Shown in pieces: positions 42,208 through 53,604 of a DNA stretch of 64,000 bases. Location of the stretch: the NCBI GenBank assembly GCA_016648135.1, contig JADDOH010000301.1, positions 1-64,000 of the forward strand, given 5' to 3'. The notes under the pieces were generated by a model, which worked only from the letters and a program-made list of their open reading frames with translations, was not told where the DNA came from and made no database searches. Positions within the stretch are counted from its first letter, which is position 1, and each line of letters opens with the position of its first letter. Source of the DNA: Agrypnia vestita (Eukaryota > Arthropoda > Insecta > Trichoptera > Phryganeidae). Made by a program: the position numbers and the translations under genes.

Positions 42208-42780
42208 ACTCTTTAAATTAATTAATGTTTATATTTATCAAAAGTCAGTGGACACAAATGGTCGTACTTATTCACTATTGAACGCTCGTTAGGCACTTTG
42301 TGTGCTTTAAAATCTGCGATTACATGTTATTCTTTCCATTTCTACAGTTTCGTGAAAATATATATATAGTATCTCTTAATAAATTAAGATTGTTATTTAT
42401 TAATTAAATTATAAGTATTAAATGCGCGACTCGCTCATGACGTCATAACGCATGCGTCATCATTACATTATCCATATCTGTTCCTTGGTGACACTAGTGG
42501 CTATATAGGTTATGTTTTCTCGAGTTCTATTGAACCGATTTTGAAAAAAATCAAACCCATTTTATTTTTCTCTGGATGAATTAAGCAAGTAATAAACCAT
42601 CCAAGGAGGGCCACAAATATTTTTTTTATTCATTTACAAACGCCCTAGTGGACTTATATAATATTTCTATATAAAGTTACAAGAATTTTTGCATAAACAT
42701 AAAACACGTTTAAAAATAATAAAAAAACAAAAAATCGATAAAAATAAAATATATTTAAGGGAAATGAACAATCATGAAAA
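42208..42780. other. AT-rich stretch
   Basis: CATTTACAAACGCCCTAGTG at 42630 looks like an inverted LINE tail (compare TGTAAAAGCCCACAAGGGCG at 56693). Nothing else is seen. Confidence 0.3.
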
Positions 42781-42782
42781 CA

Positions 42783-43180
42783 CTTTAAATAAATATTTAT
42801 TTATTTAACACCCATATGGGCTTTTACAAAATATACAATATAAAAATCACAAAAGACAGATAGTTATAAAGATTACAGTAGGTACATTAAGAGTACATAT
42901 TAGTCCATTTATTATAAAAGATTTGAGTAAATTAAAAATAGAAGTGAAAAAGGGAAGTTTAAACAGGAAGACAAAAAAGAAAAATTTATTTATCCATTAC
43001 CATTTAGTTGAGACCTAAAGAATTGTTTCAATTTAGTCCTATACACAGTTATACTATCAGCAAAAATGTCGCATGTTCATTCCCTAATGAGCGCAATCTA
43101 GGGATTACGGAGTTTGCTAATGCATTAGTTCTAACATTGTCTCTATAGTAAAATAATATACCTATAAAACAGTAATAGTT
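42783..43180 (-). pseudogene. LINE ORF2 end and 3' UTR, same family as 56.2 kb
   Basis: The minus strand encodes NVRTNALANSVIPRLRSLGN then EHA and, after a frameshift, DIFADSITVY and RSQLNGNG, matching the 56218-56505 frame nearly residue for residue. The 3' UTR ends TTTTGTAAAAGCCCATATGG then GTGTTAAATAAATAAA. It is a short 5'-truncated copy. Confidence 0.75.
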
Positions 43181-43395
43181 AAAACCTTTGAAAAAAATAG
43201 AGGAATATTGTGAGTATGCGATTGATCAAACGTTATTTTCTTATTTATATTCATGTTTTCAATACGTGTCGGATTATTTCAGATAAAGTATTTTGTATGG
43301 AACAACAGCTAGTAAAGTAAATAAAAATATATTTACAACAAAAGTTTGATATATTTCCATTTCTACTGAAAAACGCTCTGATATGATGCCTTATA

Positions 43396-44681
43396 TTAGG
43401 TCCTTACATATGAAATTGGCGTTTTGCCGTACTGGCAAATTTGATCTCAAATATCTTCTCTTTGGTTAGGAATTCCAAATCCAAATTTATACAGCTATTT
43501 ACTCATGTATTTGTGTTTTGAAAATTATAATTCATTTGTTTTTTCCTCAATTGTTTTTTTCTTTGCGTCACTCAGTTTACAAAATGAAAAACAAGAAATA
43601 TCGCGTTATTTACGAGTACAAGTTCCATCGTGGCACCAGTGCTGCAGAAACGGCTCGAAGGATTAATGATGTGTATGGCGACGGTGCCGCAAAAGAAAAC
43701 ACAGTGCGTTTTTGGTTCCAACGTTTTCGTTCTGGAAATTTCGACCTGCAGAACAAGCCCCGTGGACGGCCGGAGACCAAAGTTGATAATGAAGAATTGA
43801 AGGCTATTGTGGAAGCGGATCCATCGCAAACCACATCCGAGTTAGCTGCAGGCTGCGGTGTTAGTGATAAAACTGTTTTAATCCACTTGAAGCAAATTGG
43901 TAAGGTGAAAAAGCTTGAAAGGTGGGTACCTCACGAATTGAGTGAAGCAAATCAACAAACGCGCGTTGACTGCTGCGTTGCATTACTCAACCGGCACAAT
44001 AATGAAGGGATTTTAAATCGAATCATTACCTGTGATGAAAAGTGGATCCTGTACGATAATCGGAAGCGCTCATCGCAATGGCTGAACCCTGCCGAACCAG
44101 CCAAACCATGCCCCAAGCGAAAATTGACTCCAAAAAAGTTACTTGTGAGCGTTTGGTGGACTAGTGCTGGTGTCGTTCACTACAGCTTTCTTAAATCTGG
44201 CCAGACGATTACGGCAGATGTCTATTGTCAGCAACTGCAAACCATGATGGAAAAGCTAGCTGCTAAACAACCGAGGCTGGTTAATCGCTCTAGGCCACTG
44301 CTGCTTCATGATAACGCTAGACCACACACTGCACAACAGACGGCTACCAAATTAGAGGAGCTTCAATTGGAATATCTAAGACATCCACCGTACTCTCCGG
44401 ACCTTGCCCCAACAGATTACCATTTTTTTCGAAATTTGGATAACTTCTTGCAAAGGAAAAAATTCAACTCCGATGGGGCAGTCCAAACCGCCTTCAAAGA
44501 TTTTATTGATTCCCGTCCGAATGGTTTTCTTAGTAAAGGGATCGATGAACTACCTATGAGATGGCAAAAGTGCATAGATAGCAATGGTACATACTTTGAT
44601 TAAATAAATATATTATAATAAAAAAAAATCGGCTTTATGTTCCTCCCATACTAAACGCCAATTTCATATGTAAGGACCTAA
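43396..44681 (+). mobile_element. mariner element copy 3, apparently intact
   Basis: A 1286-bp mariner flanked by TA (43394-43395, 44682-44683). The terminal inverted repeats are identical over 29 bp (TTAGGTCCTTACATATGAAA then TTGGCGTTT). It is the only copy in the window with both perfect ends and an uninterrupted transposase, so the best candidate for an autonomous element. Confidence 0.96.
43584..44603 (+). CDS. mariner transposase (cecropia-like, D,D34D), copy 3
   Basis: A 339-residue open frame starting MKNKKYRV; an in-frame ATG at 43518 is less likely to be the start. All features are present: two N-terminal helix-turn-helix regions, GRPETK (61-66), WVPHEL (114-119), and catalytic Asp151, Asp243 and Asp278 with 34 residues between the last two. 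Changes private to this copy are K4, K13, Y in LEYL (263) and L in NGFLSKG. It keeps QW at 165-166 as in relatives. Expected role: excision and TA-targeted reinsertion of the element. Confidence 0.95.
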   Translation: MKNKKYRVIYEYKFHRGTSAAETARRINDVYGDGAAKENTVRFWFQRFRSGNFDLQNKPRGRPETKVDNEELKAIVEADPSQTTSELAAGCGVSDKTVLIHLKQIGKVKKLERWVPHELSEANQQTRVDCCVALLNRHNNEGILNRIITCDEKWILYDNRKRSSQWLNPAEPAKPCPKRKLTPKKLLVSVWWTSAGVVHYSFLKSGQTITADVYCQQLQTMMEKLAAKQPRLVNRSRPLLLHDNARPHTAQQTATKLEELQLEYLRHPPYSPDLAPTDYHFFRNLDNFLQRKKFNSDGAVQTAFKDFIDSRPNGFLSKGIDELPMRWQKCIDSNGTYFD

Positions 44682-44683
44682 TA

Positions 44684-45550
44684 TTTAACTACTATCCTGG
44701 AGCACTTAATTTCCACAACATGAAAACTCTGCAACATTGAAGAGCACGTGCTGATCTGATACGAGGGCAAGGTTGTGAAAGGATATCTGGGCTGTCCCAG
44801 TCATCTGGACCGAATCTCCTTTCACGGTCCTTTTAGATGAACCCGACAGAACGTGCTTTTCCATATTCCAAGAAATCGAACATCCTATATTCAAAATTCT
44901 TTTATATTTTGCATATTCAAGACATTCAATACGACAATTCAATGATTGTACATTAAACAATTCTATGTATATACTTTTTTCTTATAATTTTCATCACTAA
45001 ATCGACTTTGGTCAATCACTCACTGCATCTCATTTCCTATTCCTCTACCACTACCCTGACTCCAACCTCTTTCCCCTTTTCCCCGTGTTACTATCAAAAC
45101 TCCTTAATTAATTGCTTCATATATATATATTATACTATAAATTAAATTCAAAATATTTTCTTATATACTTAATTTACTACTCCTTAAACATCTGTGAACC
45201 TTTCTGATTGAAACTATTAAGAGTGCTTAATAAATTAACAAATAAATAAATAAGTATGAACAAAGCAGGAGTTAGGTTATAATGAGGATGTGTACACTGA
45301 TACCGCAGATAATAAAGGAAGTTTACACCCGTTTATGCCAGTCCTCTTAAAAACCGCCCTTAAGATCACCCTCAACGATAATAGTCATCCTATTATCGAT
45401 AATAATCATAATAGCGCATCCCTAGTCACGAAAGATAACGACAAAAAGCTACGCATCCATAGCACAGTATACCCAGAACAGTAGTTTATCTCCGGCCTGT
45501 CGGTGAGTTATTAGCCTACTCTTGCATTGACGCTAGGGTTGTCACTTTAT
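44684..45550. other. Unexplained stretch
   Basis: A balanced-composition segment at 44700-44870 is unrecognised. Then comes AT-rich DNA with an AATAAATAAATAAAT-like run near 45240 that may be a LINE tail. Confidence 0.3.
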
Positions 45551-45592
45551 TTCTACTCCCTTTCTTTTAACTCGTAGCGTCTGAGATTCCGA

Positions 45593-47030
45593 CGCATATG
45601 GAAGACACGAAACCCGAAATGTTCTGTAATTAGTATACCTAGTTTCTGCACTTAAATTGCAAGAACGCTGATTAACATCAATGTAGACTTTTAAAAACTC
45701 ACAGTTTTTGTGATAATCAACACAGCCTTTTAGTAAAGCACCACAAACATAAAAAAAGGCATTTTTTTCAGGAAGCGCATTTTTTTCTAAAGCGGCGGCT
45801 GCGAGCGCGAATGGCACCGAAGGCACGGCCTTTATTGCTTTCGCCTTATGCCCCCATATTTTATGTCAATGTGTGCATCACAGCGCGTGCGTACACGGCG
45901 CCGAGCACGCACGCACACACTCTAATGGGTAGCGGCCAGTTTATATGAAGACGTATTACTGTTCTTAGTATACTGTATCCATAGTCACGAAAGATAACGA
46001 AAAAAAGCTACGGTAGCTAAAAAAAAACATAATTGACTGCTATATTTACCATTAAATATACATGATACCTTTAAAATATGCACGAAACGCATCAGTTTTA
46101 CTTAGAACCAGAGTGATTTTTTAATCTCATTTAATTGGCTGTAGTTCTGCAACATGTGCAAGCGTCCTTGCTCTTACGGAGCGTAATATTTCAACGTTAA
46201 TGCTCGCTCGTAAAACAGAATTGCTTCTCTTAAATTCAACTTTGTATTCCTGGCACGGCATGCTTAGAGCATGTTCTTTTACATTGTTTTGTTCTAAATA
46301 ATCTTAATTATAACACGATAGAAGAAACATGCGCGCCTCTATTTATCTTAACCGCGTTCTTCCTAATAAAGCAGTATCTTGACCACTGCCATTTCCTTCT
46401 AACAGATCACCTCAACGGTGAATAGGTAAATACGTATGGACAGCACAAAAAATACTTTTAGTGCTCACGAATGCCAAGAAACTTGGACAAATGAGAGGTC
46501 TTAAAACCTAGGTCTTCATCCAAGCTCTGATTTTTCGATACAACTAAATATACATGTAGTATACAACTATACATAATCACAACCTTTCGTACCGTACTTG
46601 GGGGTATCATTAACCTGATCACGCATAAAATATTACAGCGTATTATAATTAACCCTAGACATGTCGTGCTTGACTTTGAGATAGAAGTGATATCGCCAAA
46701 TATCCTTAACCCCTGCCGGATGGCTTCTTAAAAATTACTTACATAAACTGAAATTATGTTAATCTATAAATATGTGTTTAACTTACTGTTAGATTAATTA
46801 ATAATCTTTAGGTGAGATGACTAGAATGAGGTGTCTGTATTGAAGAAGATTAAAAAATCAGATTTAAAAAAATGCAAGTGAGCTAGATTTGGAACAGATG
46901 TGAAAGAATTAGTGATTATGATAGTTATATTAAATGTAAAATATAAATAAAAGTATATAAACATGGCACAAATTGAATAAATAAAATTACAGGGTTGAAA
47001 ACAAAATGCATATTAATGAGATAAATATAG
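45593..47030. other. Unexplained stretch
   Basis: ACGAAAGATAACGA followed by AAAAAGCTACG occurs twice (45428 and 45985), a small dispersed repeat. No coding is supported; the minus frame 45542-45826 has no domain. Confidence 0.35.
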
Positions 47031-47034
47031 ACAT

Positions 47035-47200
47035 TAGCCTGCTTTTTAACATCGTCGAGGGCAATATTAAAGGCAATAATCGTAGAGGCCACCCAAGATT
47101 AAGCTACATAGACCAGGTTATCGGAAATGTGCGCTGTAGCACCTACCAAGAAATGAAGAGGCTGGCAGGTGACAGAGAGTAGTAGAGAGATCGAGTGTTT
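47035..47200 (+). pseudogene. LINE ORF2 C-terminal fragment
   Basis: The plus strand encodes IVEGNIKGNNRRGHPRLSYI then DQVIGNVRCSTYQEMKRLAG and DRE, then a stop. It matches the G.I.GKRGRGRPR.SYI.Q....GC.SY.EMK.LA.DR end of insect LINE proteins. It sits just upstream of a second LINE fragment. Confidence 0.75.
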
Positions 47201-47211
47201 GGATTGAGACC

Positions 47212-47560
47212 CAAAAAGAAAAAGAAAACCGAAATAGTGCATACAATAAAATATTTGGGAATAATCATAGATTCTAAATTATCTTTTTAAAAACACGTTG
47301 AATATAATATTACTAAAACATTGAATAAACTTACATTCTTAAGAAGAATATGACAAAAATTGACTTAAAAAGTAGCAATGATAATTTATAAATCAATAAT
47401 TGCACCGCATTTTCAATATTGCGCCACTGTTTTAAACTTAAGTAACGAAAGAGACATAAAAAATGTAAATTCAATAAAACAAAGCAATGACAATAATTCT
47501 AAGAAGAAATAGATTATTTGAATTAAAAAAACATGTTTAAATGAGCTCAGCATAAAACAA
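47212..47560 (+). pseudogene. LINE reverse-transcriptase 3' domain fragment
   Basis: The plus strand encodes IKYLGIIIDSKLSF, a stop, KHVEYNITKTLNKLTFLRRI and later YKSIIAPHFQYCATVLNLSN. IKYLG..ID..L.F..H and the I..PHF.YC motif are characteristic of the region after the reverse-transcriptase core in CR1/RTE-like LINEs. Several stops and shifts make it non-functional. Confidence 0.75.
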
Positions 47561-47606
47561 ATACTAAAGTACTAAAATATTAAAATTTTAAATAATAGAA
47601 TACCAT

Positions 47607-47970
47607 AATACGATGAATATGAATATGATGACGATGAATATGAATATGATGACGAAGAATATGAATATGATGGCGATGAATAAGAATAAGATGACGATGA
47701 ATATGATTTAGATGACGATGAATATGAATTAGATGACGATGAATATGAATATGATGACGATGAATATGAATATGATGAAGATGAATATTAATATGATGAC
47801 GATGAATATGAATATGATGACGATGAATATGAATTAGATGACGATGGATATGAATATGATGACGATGAATATGAATATGATGCATGAATATGAATTAGAT
47901 GACGATGAATACGAATATGATTACGATAAATATGAATATGATGACGATGAATATGAATATGATGAAACGA
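47607..47970. repeat. 21-bp satellite (GATGACGATGAATATGAATA-type)
   Basis: About 17 units built from GATGACGATGAATATGAATA plus T, with variants such as GAATTAGATGAC. Length divisible by 3 keeps a His/Ile-rich minus frame open (47580-47885) and Asp/Glu/Tyr frames on the plus strand. These are artefacts of the repeat. Confidence 0.93.
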
Positions 47971-48179
47971 AATAATAAGTCTGAATAGAAAACAAATACA
48001 AAAAAAACGTTTAAACTACATATAACTAAAGAAATACAGTAATCAACGACGATGCCGTTATATTATTCCGTGAAAAGGTCTAGATGGACACATCTAAAGA
48101 GGCTGAACATGGACTCACGTTACTTCAAAACCGGCTACTTTACGCTACTCTCAAACTACATTAATGCAAAATCCAGCAA

Positions 48180-48425
48180 TTATAACAAAGGCAAAAAACA
48201 TTATATATGTTAGACTGGAAATAGATGAATACCTTCGATGGAACTCTCACATAAATGGAATTATTAAAAAACTCAAGACTTCTTCAAAAACATAATAAAT
48301 ATACTACATAAGAAAGATAATAAAATAGTTTACTTTACCTTATGTCATTCTCGGCTTGAATATAGAATCTGGGAAACTGCCACAACAAATTATATCAACG
48401 ATTTAATATAACGCAATCCAGTACT
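48180..48425 (+). pseudogene. LINE reverse-transcriptase 3' domain fragment
   Basis: The plus strand encodes VRLEIDEYLRWNSHINGIIK then KLKTSSK and, after a shift, FTLCHSRLEYRIWETATTNY. L...ID..L.W..HIN.I..KL and S.LEY.I...A match the post-reverse-transcriptase region of LINEs. A different family or copy from 47212-47560. Confidence 0.7.
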
Positions 48426-48513
48426 TAACCTAACACAAACTTGGACACCGTGTCTTCAGTACGGTATAGCAAGGCAATACTTAACCTACATTTCAACACA
48501 CACTCATCACATC

Positions 48514-48556
48514 AGCTCTGATGATGGACCCTGCAATGGGATCTGAAACGTCGGCT
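48514..48556 (+). ncRNA. Hammerhead-ribozyme-like motif H7 (all core residues present)
   Basis: Stem I AGCT, core CTGATGA (48518-48524), extra T, stem II GGACCC/GGGATCT with one bulged A around TGCAAT, GAAA, palindromic stem III ACGT, C, stem I GGCT. Every conserved core residue is present. It is close to H8 in sequence, with a compensating fourth stem I pair. Flanks 48430-48600 look like a truncated Penelope-like 3' end. Confidence 0.75.
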
Positions 48557-48600
48557 AGAGAGGTCACATATACACGGCAGAATAAAAAAATTTGCAGACG

Positions 48601-49079
48601 TCACATCACGTAATAATAAATAGAATTATTATTTAAAATTGTTTATATGCATGGTTTATACTCGTTAATGATAAATTGTATTATTAGCTTAATAAAGAAG
48701 AATAGATAAACAAATAACTTTAAAAATCAACATGATGAATATATACGCATTTTCATCGAAGAGAATATGTATGCAAAATTTGTTTATGTTTGCTGAAAGC
48801 AGTAGAATTTTATAGATAACCGATTAACAGAAACCTGTTCGTATATAATTTATTTAACTTTAGACCACCACTTTAATATTGATTTTTAATCTTATATTAA
48901 AATAAATTTCTTATTAATTTTTTTGCGGGTTAGGTGTTTTCACTCAACCAGCTCATCTCTAGACACATTTTGGAAAGTCCGAAACGTTATTTTTTAGGTC
49001 TCTATGCCTTGCGACAAAGTTATGGAAATAATAGGAAAGTAATCCAAAGAACGTTTTAAAAAAAATTTTTGTTCCCTAT
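48601..49079. other. AT-rich stretch, nothing recognised
   Basis: No gene, RNA or paired ends are supported; GGAAAGTCCGAAACGTT near 48972 is too partial to call a ribozyme. Confidence 0.35.
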
Positions 49080-50134
49080 ACAGGGTTATTTGGAAAACAT
49101 AATAACCTCGCAGGACTATATTTCTGCCTTGATTACGAGTCGGAAATATTCAAGCTATTATGAACTAATATCAATAGTTAAGGAGATATGCGACATCAAA
49201 GTTTGCATTTTTTTTTAATATACCTGACTTATTTTTTCTAAAACGTTGGACTATCATTACAGTAATTTATATCTGATATGAAAAATTCATTCCCTTTAAT
49301 ACAAGTCAAATAAAAAAATAAAAACCTTCGAATTCCAATTGGAAAACATTCCAATTGGAATTTTTCAGGGTTTTTATCATTTTATTTAATTTGTATTGAA
49401 ACCAATGAATTTTTCTAAATCGAAATGAGTTACTCTAACGATAGTTCAACGTTTTACAAAAAATAAGTCAGAAATATTGAAAAAAAATACAAAATATGAT
49501 GTCGCATATCTCCTTAACTATTTTTTAAGTATACATTCAAAGTTTTCATACAAAATGTATGTAAAAACGTGTAATTGACCCGACACATTTCCAAACAAAA
49601 TACGTATACGGTACCTACCTAGTGCGGCAAAATTCAATAATAAGTAAATGCACACATACATTTTCAAGCTATTATGACCTAATATCAATAGTTATGGAGA
49701 TATGCGACATCAAAGTTTGCATTTTATTTTCAATATTTCTGACTTATCTTTTGTAAAACGTTGGACTATCATTTCAGTAACTCATATCGATTACGAAAAA
49801 TTCATTCGTTTCAATACATGTTGAATAAAATAATAAAAACCTTGAAAAAATTCCAATTGGAATGTTTTCCAATTGGAATTCGAAGGTTTTTATTTTTTTA
49901 TTTGACTTGTATTAAAGGGAATGAATTTTTCATATTCGATATAAGTTAATGTAATGATAGTCCAACGTTGTACATAAAATAAGACAGAAATATTGAGAAA
50001 AAAAATGCAAACTTTGATGTCACATATCTCCTTAACTATTGATATTAGGTCATAATAACTTGAACATTTTCGACTCGTAATCAAGGCAGGAATATAGTCC
50101 TGCAAGATTATAAATGTTTTACAAATAACCCTGT
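49080..50134. mobile_element. Composite foldback element E: two palindromes around a repeat-B fragment
   Basis: Outer ends ACAGGGTTATTTGGAAAACA and its complement (CAAATAACCCTGT at 50123-50135) pair. Inside are two full palindromes, each with AGATATGCGACATCAAAGTT arms and a centre AATTCCAATTGGAAAACATT, separated by 49527-49655, which matches repeat B (55140-55290). One element has apparently been duplicated or joined around a foreign insert. No coding. Confidence 0.7.
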
Positions 50135-53100
50135 ATTTTTGAAAACCGTCAAAAGGTATGCTATTATTGTAAGGAATGTACATTAAATTTTGTTCAGCTT
50201 TAAAATACATAAAATAGTTGAAAAGATTTCTGTGATTAGTTTTTGTGTTTTCGCAGAATGGTGATAATAAAAAAAATCAAATTTTTGTGTTTGCACTATT
50301 CGCTCATTAGTCATTTTCCGCCTCGGAGAGCCGCTCGCTGTGCTTGCTCCCTTAATTGGGCCCTCTTCTCGTAGTACTGTTCAGGTTCTCATTGTCTCGG
50401 CTGCCTGCCGCTCTTCAAACAATTTCTTACTTGGAAGACTGTAATGAGCGACAATAACAACTTTATATGAAGTTTCTACAATAGCATCAAAAATTCTCCA
50501 TTTATTTTATTATCAACAAGTTTCGGGGCCAATAGTTTCTTTATCAGGGTACAATATAAATCAAAATTTCAAGTATACACATTAATAAAAACAAAAATTA
50601 AATATATAGTAACGAGTTGTCGGTTGACGTTTGACAGTCGAATACAATCGAAGGCGCATGCGCGCAGAACAGCGTAGAACACGCGCAGAACGACGGACCG
50701 GGGTGCTCAGTCGTTGAAATAATGAACTAACAGATAATTCGAAAGCGAAGTTTTTATAAAAGTTCTTACCGCAGTAGCAAAACAAAAGCGAACCGGTTCT
50801 TTGAGTTGTTTAAAATGTAGCATTGCGTTTCCAGCGAATGTAAAATTTTAGATACAATGTTGAAGCGATAATAAAGGTTAATTTTACGAGTACGAAATAC
50901 GTTTTTCATTTCATTTCGACCGAGCCACGACACGTAAGAATATAGTAGCTGAATAACTAATTTTTTTTCAAATTTATTTATTTATTTTTGATACATATTA
51001 CACACGTGTATATGCCAAACTGCACAGCAGTTTTACGGTCGGTTTAAGAACCAAAACAAGTTTAAAAAGTTTTTATTATTTAATTTGCTATTAACACTGT
51101 TTCTGTTATCTTCAATTTCTAATTTAGACAAATGTAGTTAGTTAGACAACAGTAATTCTATGTTATTTGTGTTTGAAAATTTCTAAATTTTAAATAATAT
51201 TAAAAGAAACCTTTTTTTCTACAATATGATAAACAAATTTAAAATTATTAATGCTATTTAAACATCTTTAGTGCTCCTTAATTCTACTATGAAAATTTCT
51301 ACAATTTTTACCTACATAAAATAGATTGCAATCATTACAAATTAATTTACAAACCCCCGATTTTTTTATGTGTAACCTACACTTTGCTCAAAAATCTGAC
51401 TATTATATTACATTAAGTATGAAACACAAGTAGAAATGTATGAAACGCAGATCAGCCACACTCTGCTCCCACGTGACATTGTTACGTAGGCGGCACAAAT
51501 TGGCGCGCTCAGTCAACAGTTTTTATTTTGACAGCCCAATTTATTTCAAAACTAGGATATACTCCGCAATAGAATTTCTCAACTCTTACTTTACTTAGGA
51601 ATTGTTATAAAATGGAAATCCGTTTGTTTAAAGCTGTAATGACTGGAATTTATAGGTTAATGCGACTCGATTTTTAGCTCGCATCGACATTTGTATCACT
51701 GGATAAAGTGATTTGAAAAATCCATCTAACTTAAAACAAATAAAACTAATGCCTTATTGTTTGTTCCATATTTTTTTGAATTATAAATAATTAAAAATAG
51801 TATTTTTGCTAACGTAAATTTTTTTCAACGATATTATATCTTCTTCTTCTTCTTCTTCCCTATCCGTTCAACGGACATTGACTATAATGTTGGCTATCAT
51901 CATACTTACCGCGGCCCAGGATAGCTCCACGGTGTACTGACCAAACGACATCCAGAAATATCATAATATATAATAATACTTTCATAATTTATTAAATAAT
52001 AATGTGGATTATCCTGATTTATTGTCATGGATTGATTTCAAGGGACCAACCCGTCGTTCACGACATATAACTCTTTTTCGACCCAAAAATATAAAACTCA
52101 GGCCGCAAAAATCTCGGGTATCAGTAGAATCATAAACTTATTCTTGCAATACCAGAATTCTTTCAATAAATAGACTTATTCGCACACACAAAGTAGGTAT
52201 AGGTTTAAAACCAACATACAACGCACGCGCACACACACATACAAAACCTTTAAGTAAGTAATTTTTATAGATATTATTGTAAGCGATTAATAGATGTATG
52301 GAGCAGATATTATTCAAATGTTTTAATCTTTTTCTTTGTAAAACATCTTCATGCTTTGTTAACTTAAATTCTAATAAATAAAATAAAATAAAAATAAATA
52401 AAAATTATTTCCCTGCATTATGAGGTTAAAGATCTCGTACTTCTCTAGATGTTTCATCACACATTAAGTGACTTTGTATTGAATAATTAATTATTTAACA
52501 AATAGCGAATTAATTTAGTTTATGTGACAATAATATGTCTTCACTAACTCTGTTCCAGCAATACAAAGATTTTCATTTTTAATTGCGTTATGCTTTCTTA
52601 TAAGGATGTGTTAATTAAATCATAAACTCCACTCCTAGTGTGCACTCCGCGAAGACACCTAATTCTTCCAGGCACTCCAAACTATTACAGTATTAAACTT
52701 TAATTCCATTTCTTGCATGCCACCTAGTGAATAAGTGATAGCAAATAAGTTTTTCTAGCGGTAAGTTATTTTGTAAGATAAGTTTCCGTGTAAAGCGCCC
52801 TTGAGGTGAGCGTTCGCGAAAACGGCGCTATATAAATTATCCAAAACAGGCTGGGCAATTTTTACCAAGCAGGGCGCCTCCAGGGTTGAATTTGAAATGA
52901 TATAATTTATTCCATTATAATCGCAAAACAAAGGGTTACTAACAAAACCAGAATCCCGATGCTTTGTTGTGTGGAATCTATTATTTAAAGTTTTGGTATT
53001 GCAAACGTAATTGAAATCTAGCGGCAATCGAGTCGACACAATAAATTAATACACGTGAGGCGCCTCGTGCGCGCGGCCTCATTAGCGTCGCGTGGCGGTT

Positions 53101-53189
53101 CTCGCGACTGGCACAGCCAATCACAATGACAACTCACGTTGCTGCAAATATTGAAAATATATTCAAATTACCCCGCTCCACAAATATTC
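50135..53189. other. Long stretch without a supported gene
   Basis: A minus-strand TTATCAG...TTTCGGGG block at 50521-50547 resembles a ruined hammerhead. (GAA)n with LINE-like minus coding VWSVHRGAILGRGKYDDSQH lies at 51837-51965. A (AAATA)n tail is near 52375-52400. GC-rich CGAGGCGCCTCGTGCGCGCG-like DNA is near 53060. ORFs up to 106 codons lack domains. Confidence 0.35.
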
Positions 53190-53207
53190 ATATTTTTGAC
53201 GCGTAAC

Positions 53208-53551
53208 ATCTTTCGTCTCAGAATATTCTTAGGTTTTCACGGCCACTCAGAATATTCAAGTTTGTGTTTACTGGGGTATTATGCCGTGTTGTTACGACCT
53301 TTCGGGCCGAAGTCGCAGACTCCGCAGAGATAGTGATCAGACAACGGATGAATCATACGCACAACACGATACAACACATCACGACTTCGGCACGGTATTG
53401 CAAGCCGATAATTAACCACAACACCAACATTCACAACAACACATCAGCCCTGATGATGGACCCTGCAATGGGATCCGAAACGTCGGCCCGAAAGGTCGTA
53501 ACAACACGGCATAATACCCCAGTAAATACAAACTTGAAGATCTTTTGTCTC
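53208..53551 (+). mobile_element. Penelope-like mini-element with arms meeting at the ribozyme cleavage site
   Basis: Direct repeats ATCTTTCGTCTC (53208-53219) and ATCTTTTGTCTC (53540-53551) flank a 320-bp insert. A 37-nt extension is followed by a 54-bp arm (53257-53310), whose inverted partner (53483-53536) has one mismatch. The right arm begins at the U preceding the predicted hammerhead cleavage position. Non-coding; the open frames here are shadows. Confidence 0.8.
53447..53487 (+). ncRNA. Hammerhead-ribozyme-like motif H8 (all core residues present)
   Basis: Stem I GCC, core CTGATGA (53450-53456), extra T, stem II GGACCC/GGGATCC with one bulged A around TGCAAT, GAAA (53477-53480), palindromic stem III ACGT, C484, stem I GGC. 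Cleavage is expected between 53484 and 53485. The stem III of ACGT without loop suggests a dimeric (double) hammerhead. Confidence 0.78.
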
Positions 53552-53604
53552 GCTTTCCTGCAGTCTGTGGCAGTGATTTCGTGAAAAGGGACGGAAATGC
53601 GTAA

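Noticed and set aside
47580..47885. His/Ile-rich 101-codon minus-strand frame
   Set aside because: It is produced by the 21-bp satellite, whose unit length is a multiple of three. No start context, domain or non-repetitive part.
50521..50547. Additional hammerhead on the minus strand
   Set aside because: CTGATAA and CCGAAAC boxes are present but no stem II can form between them; at most a ruined copy.
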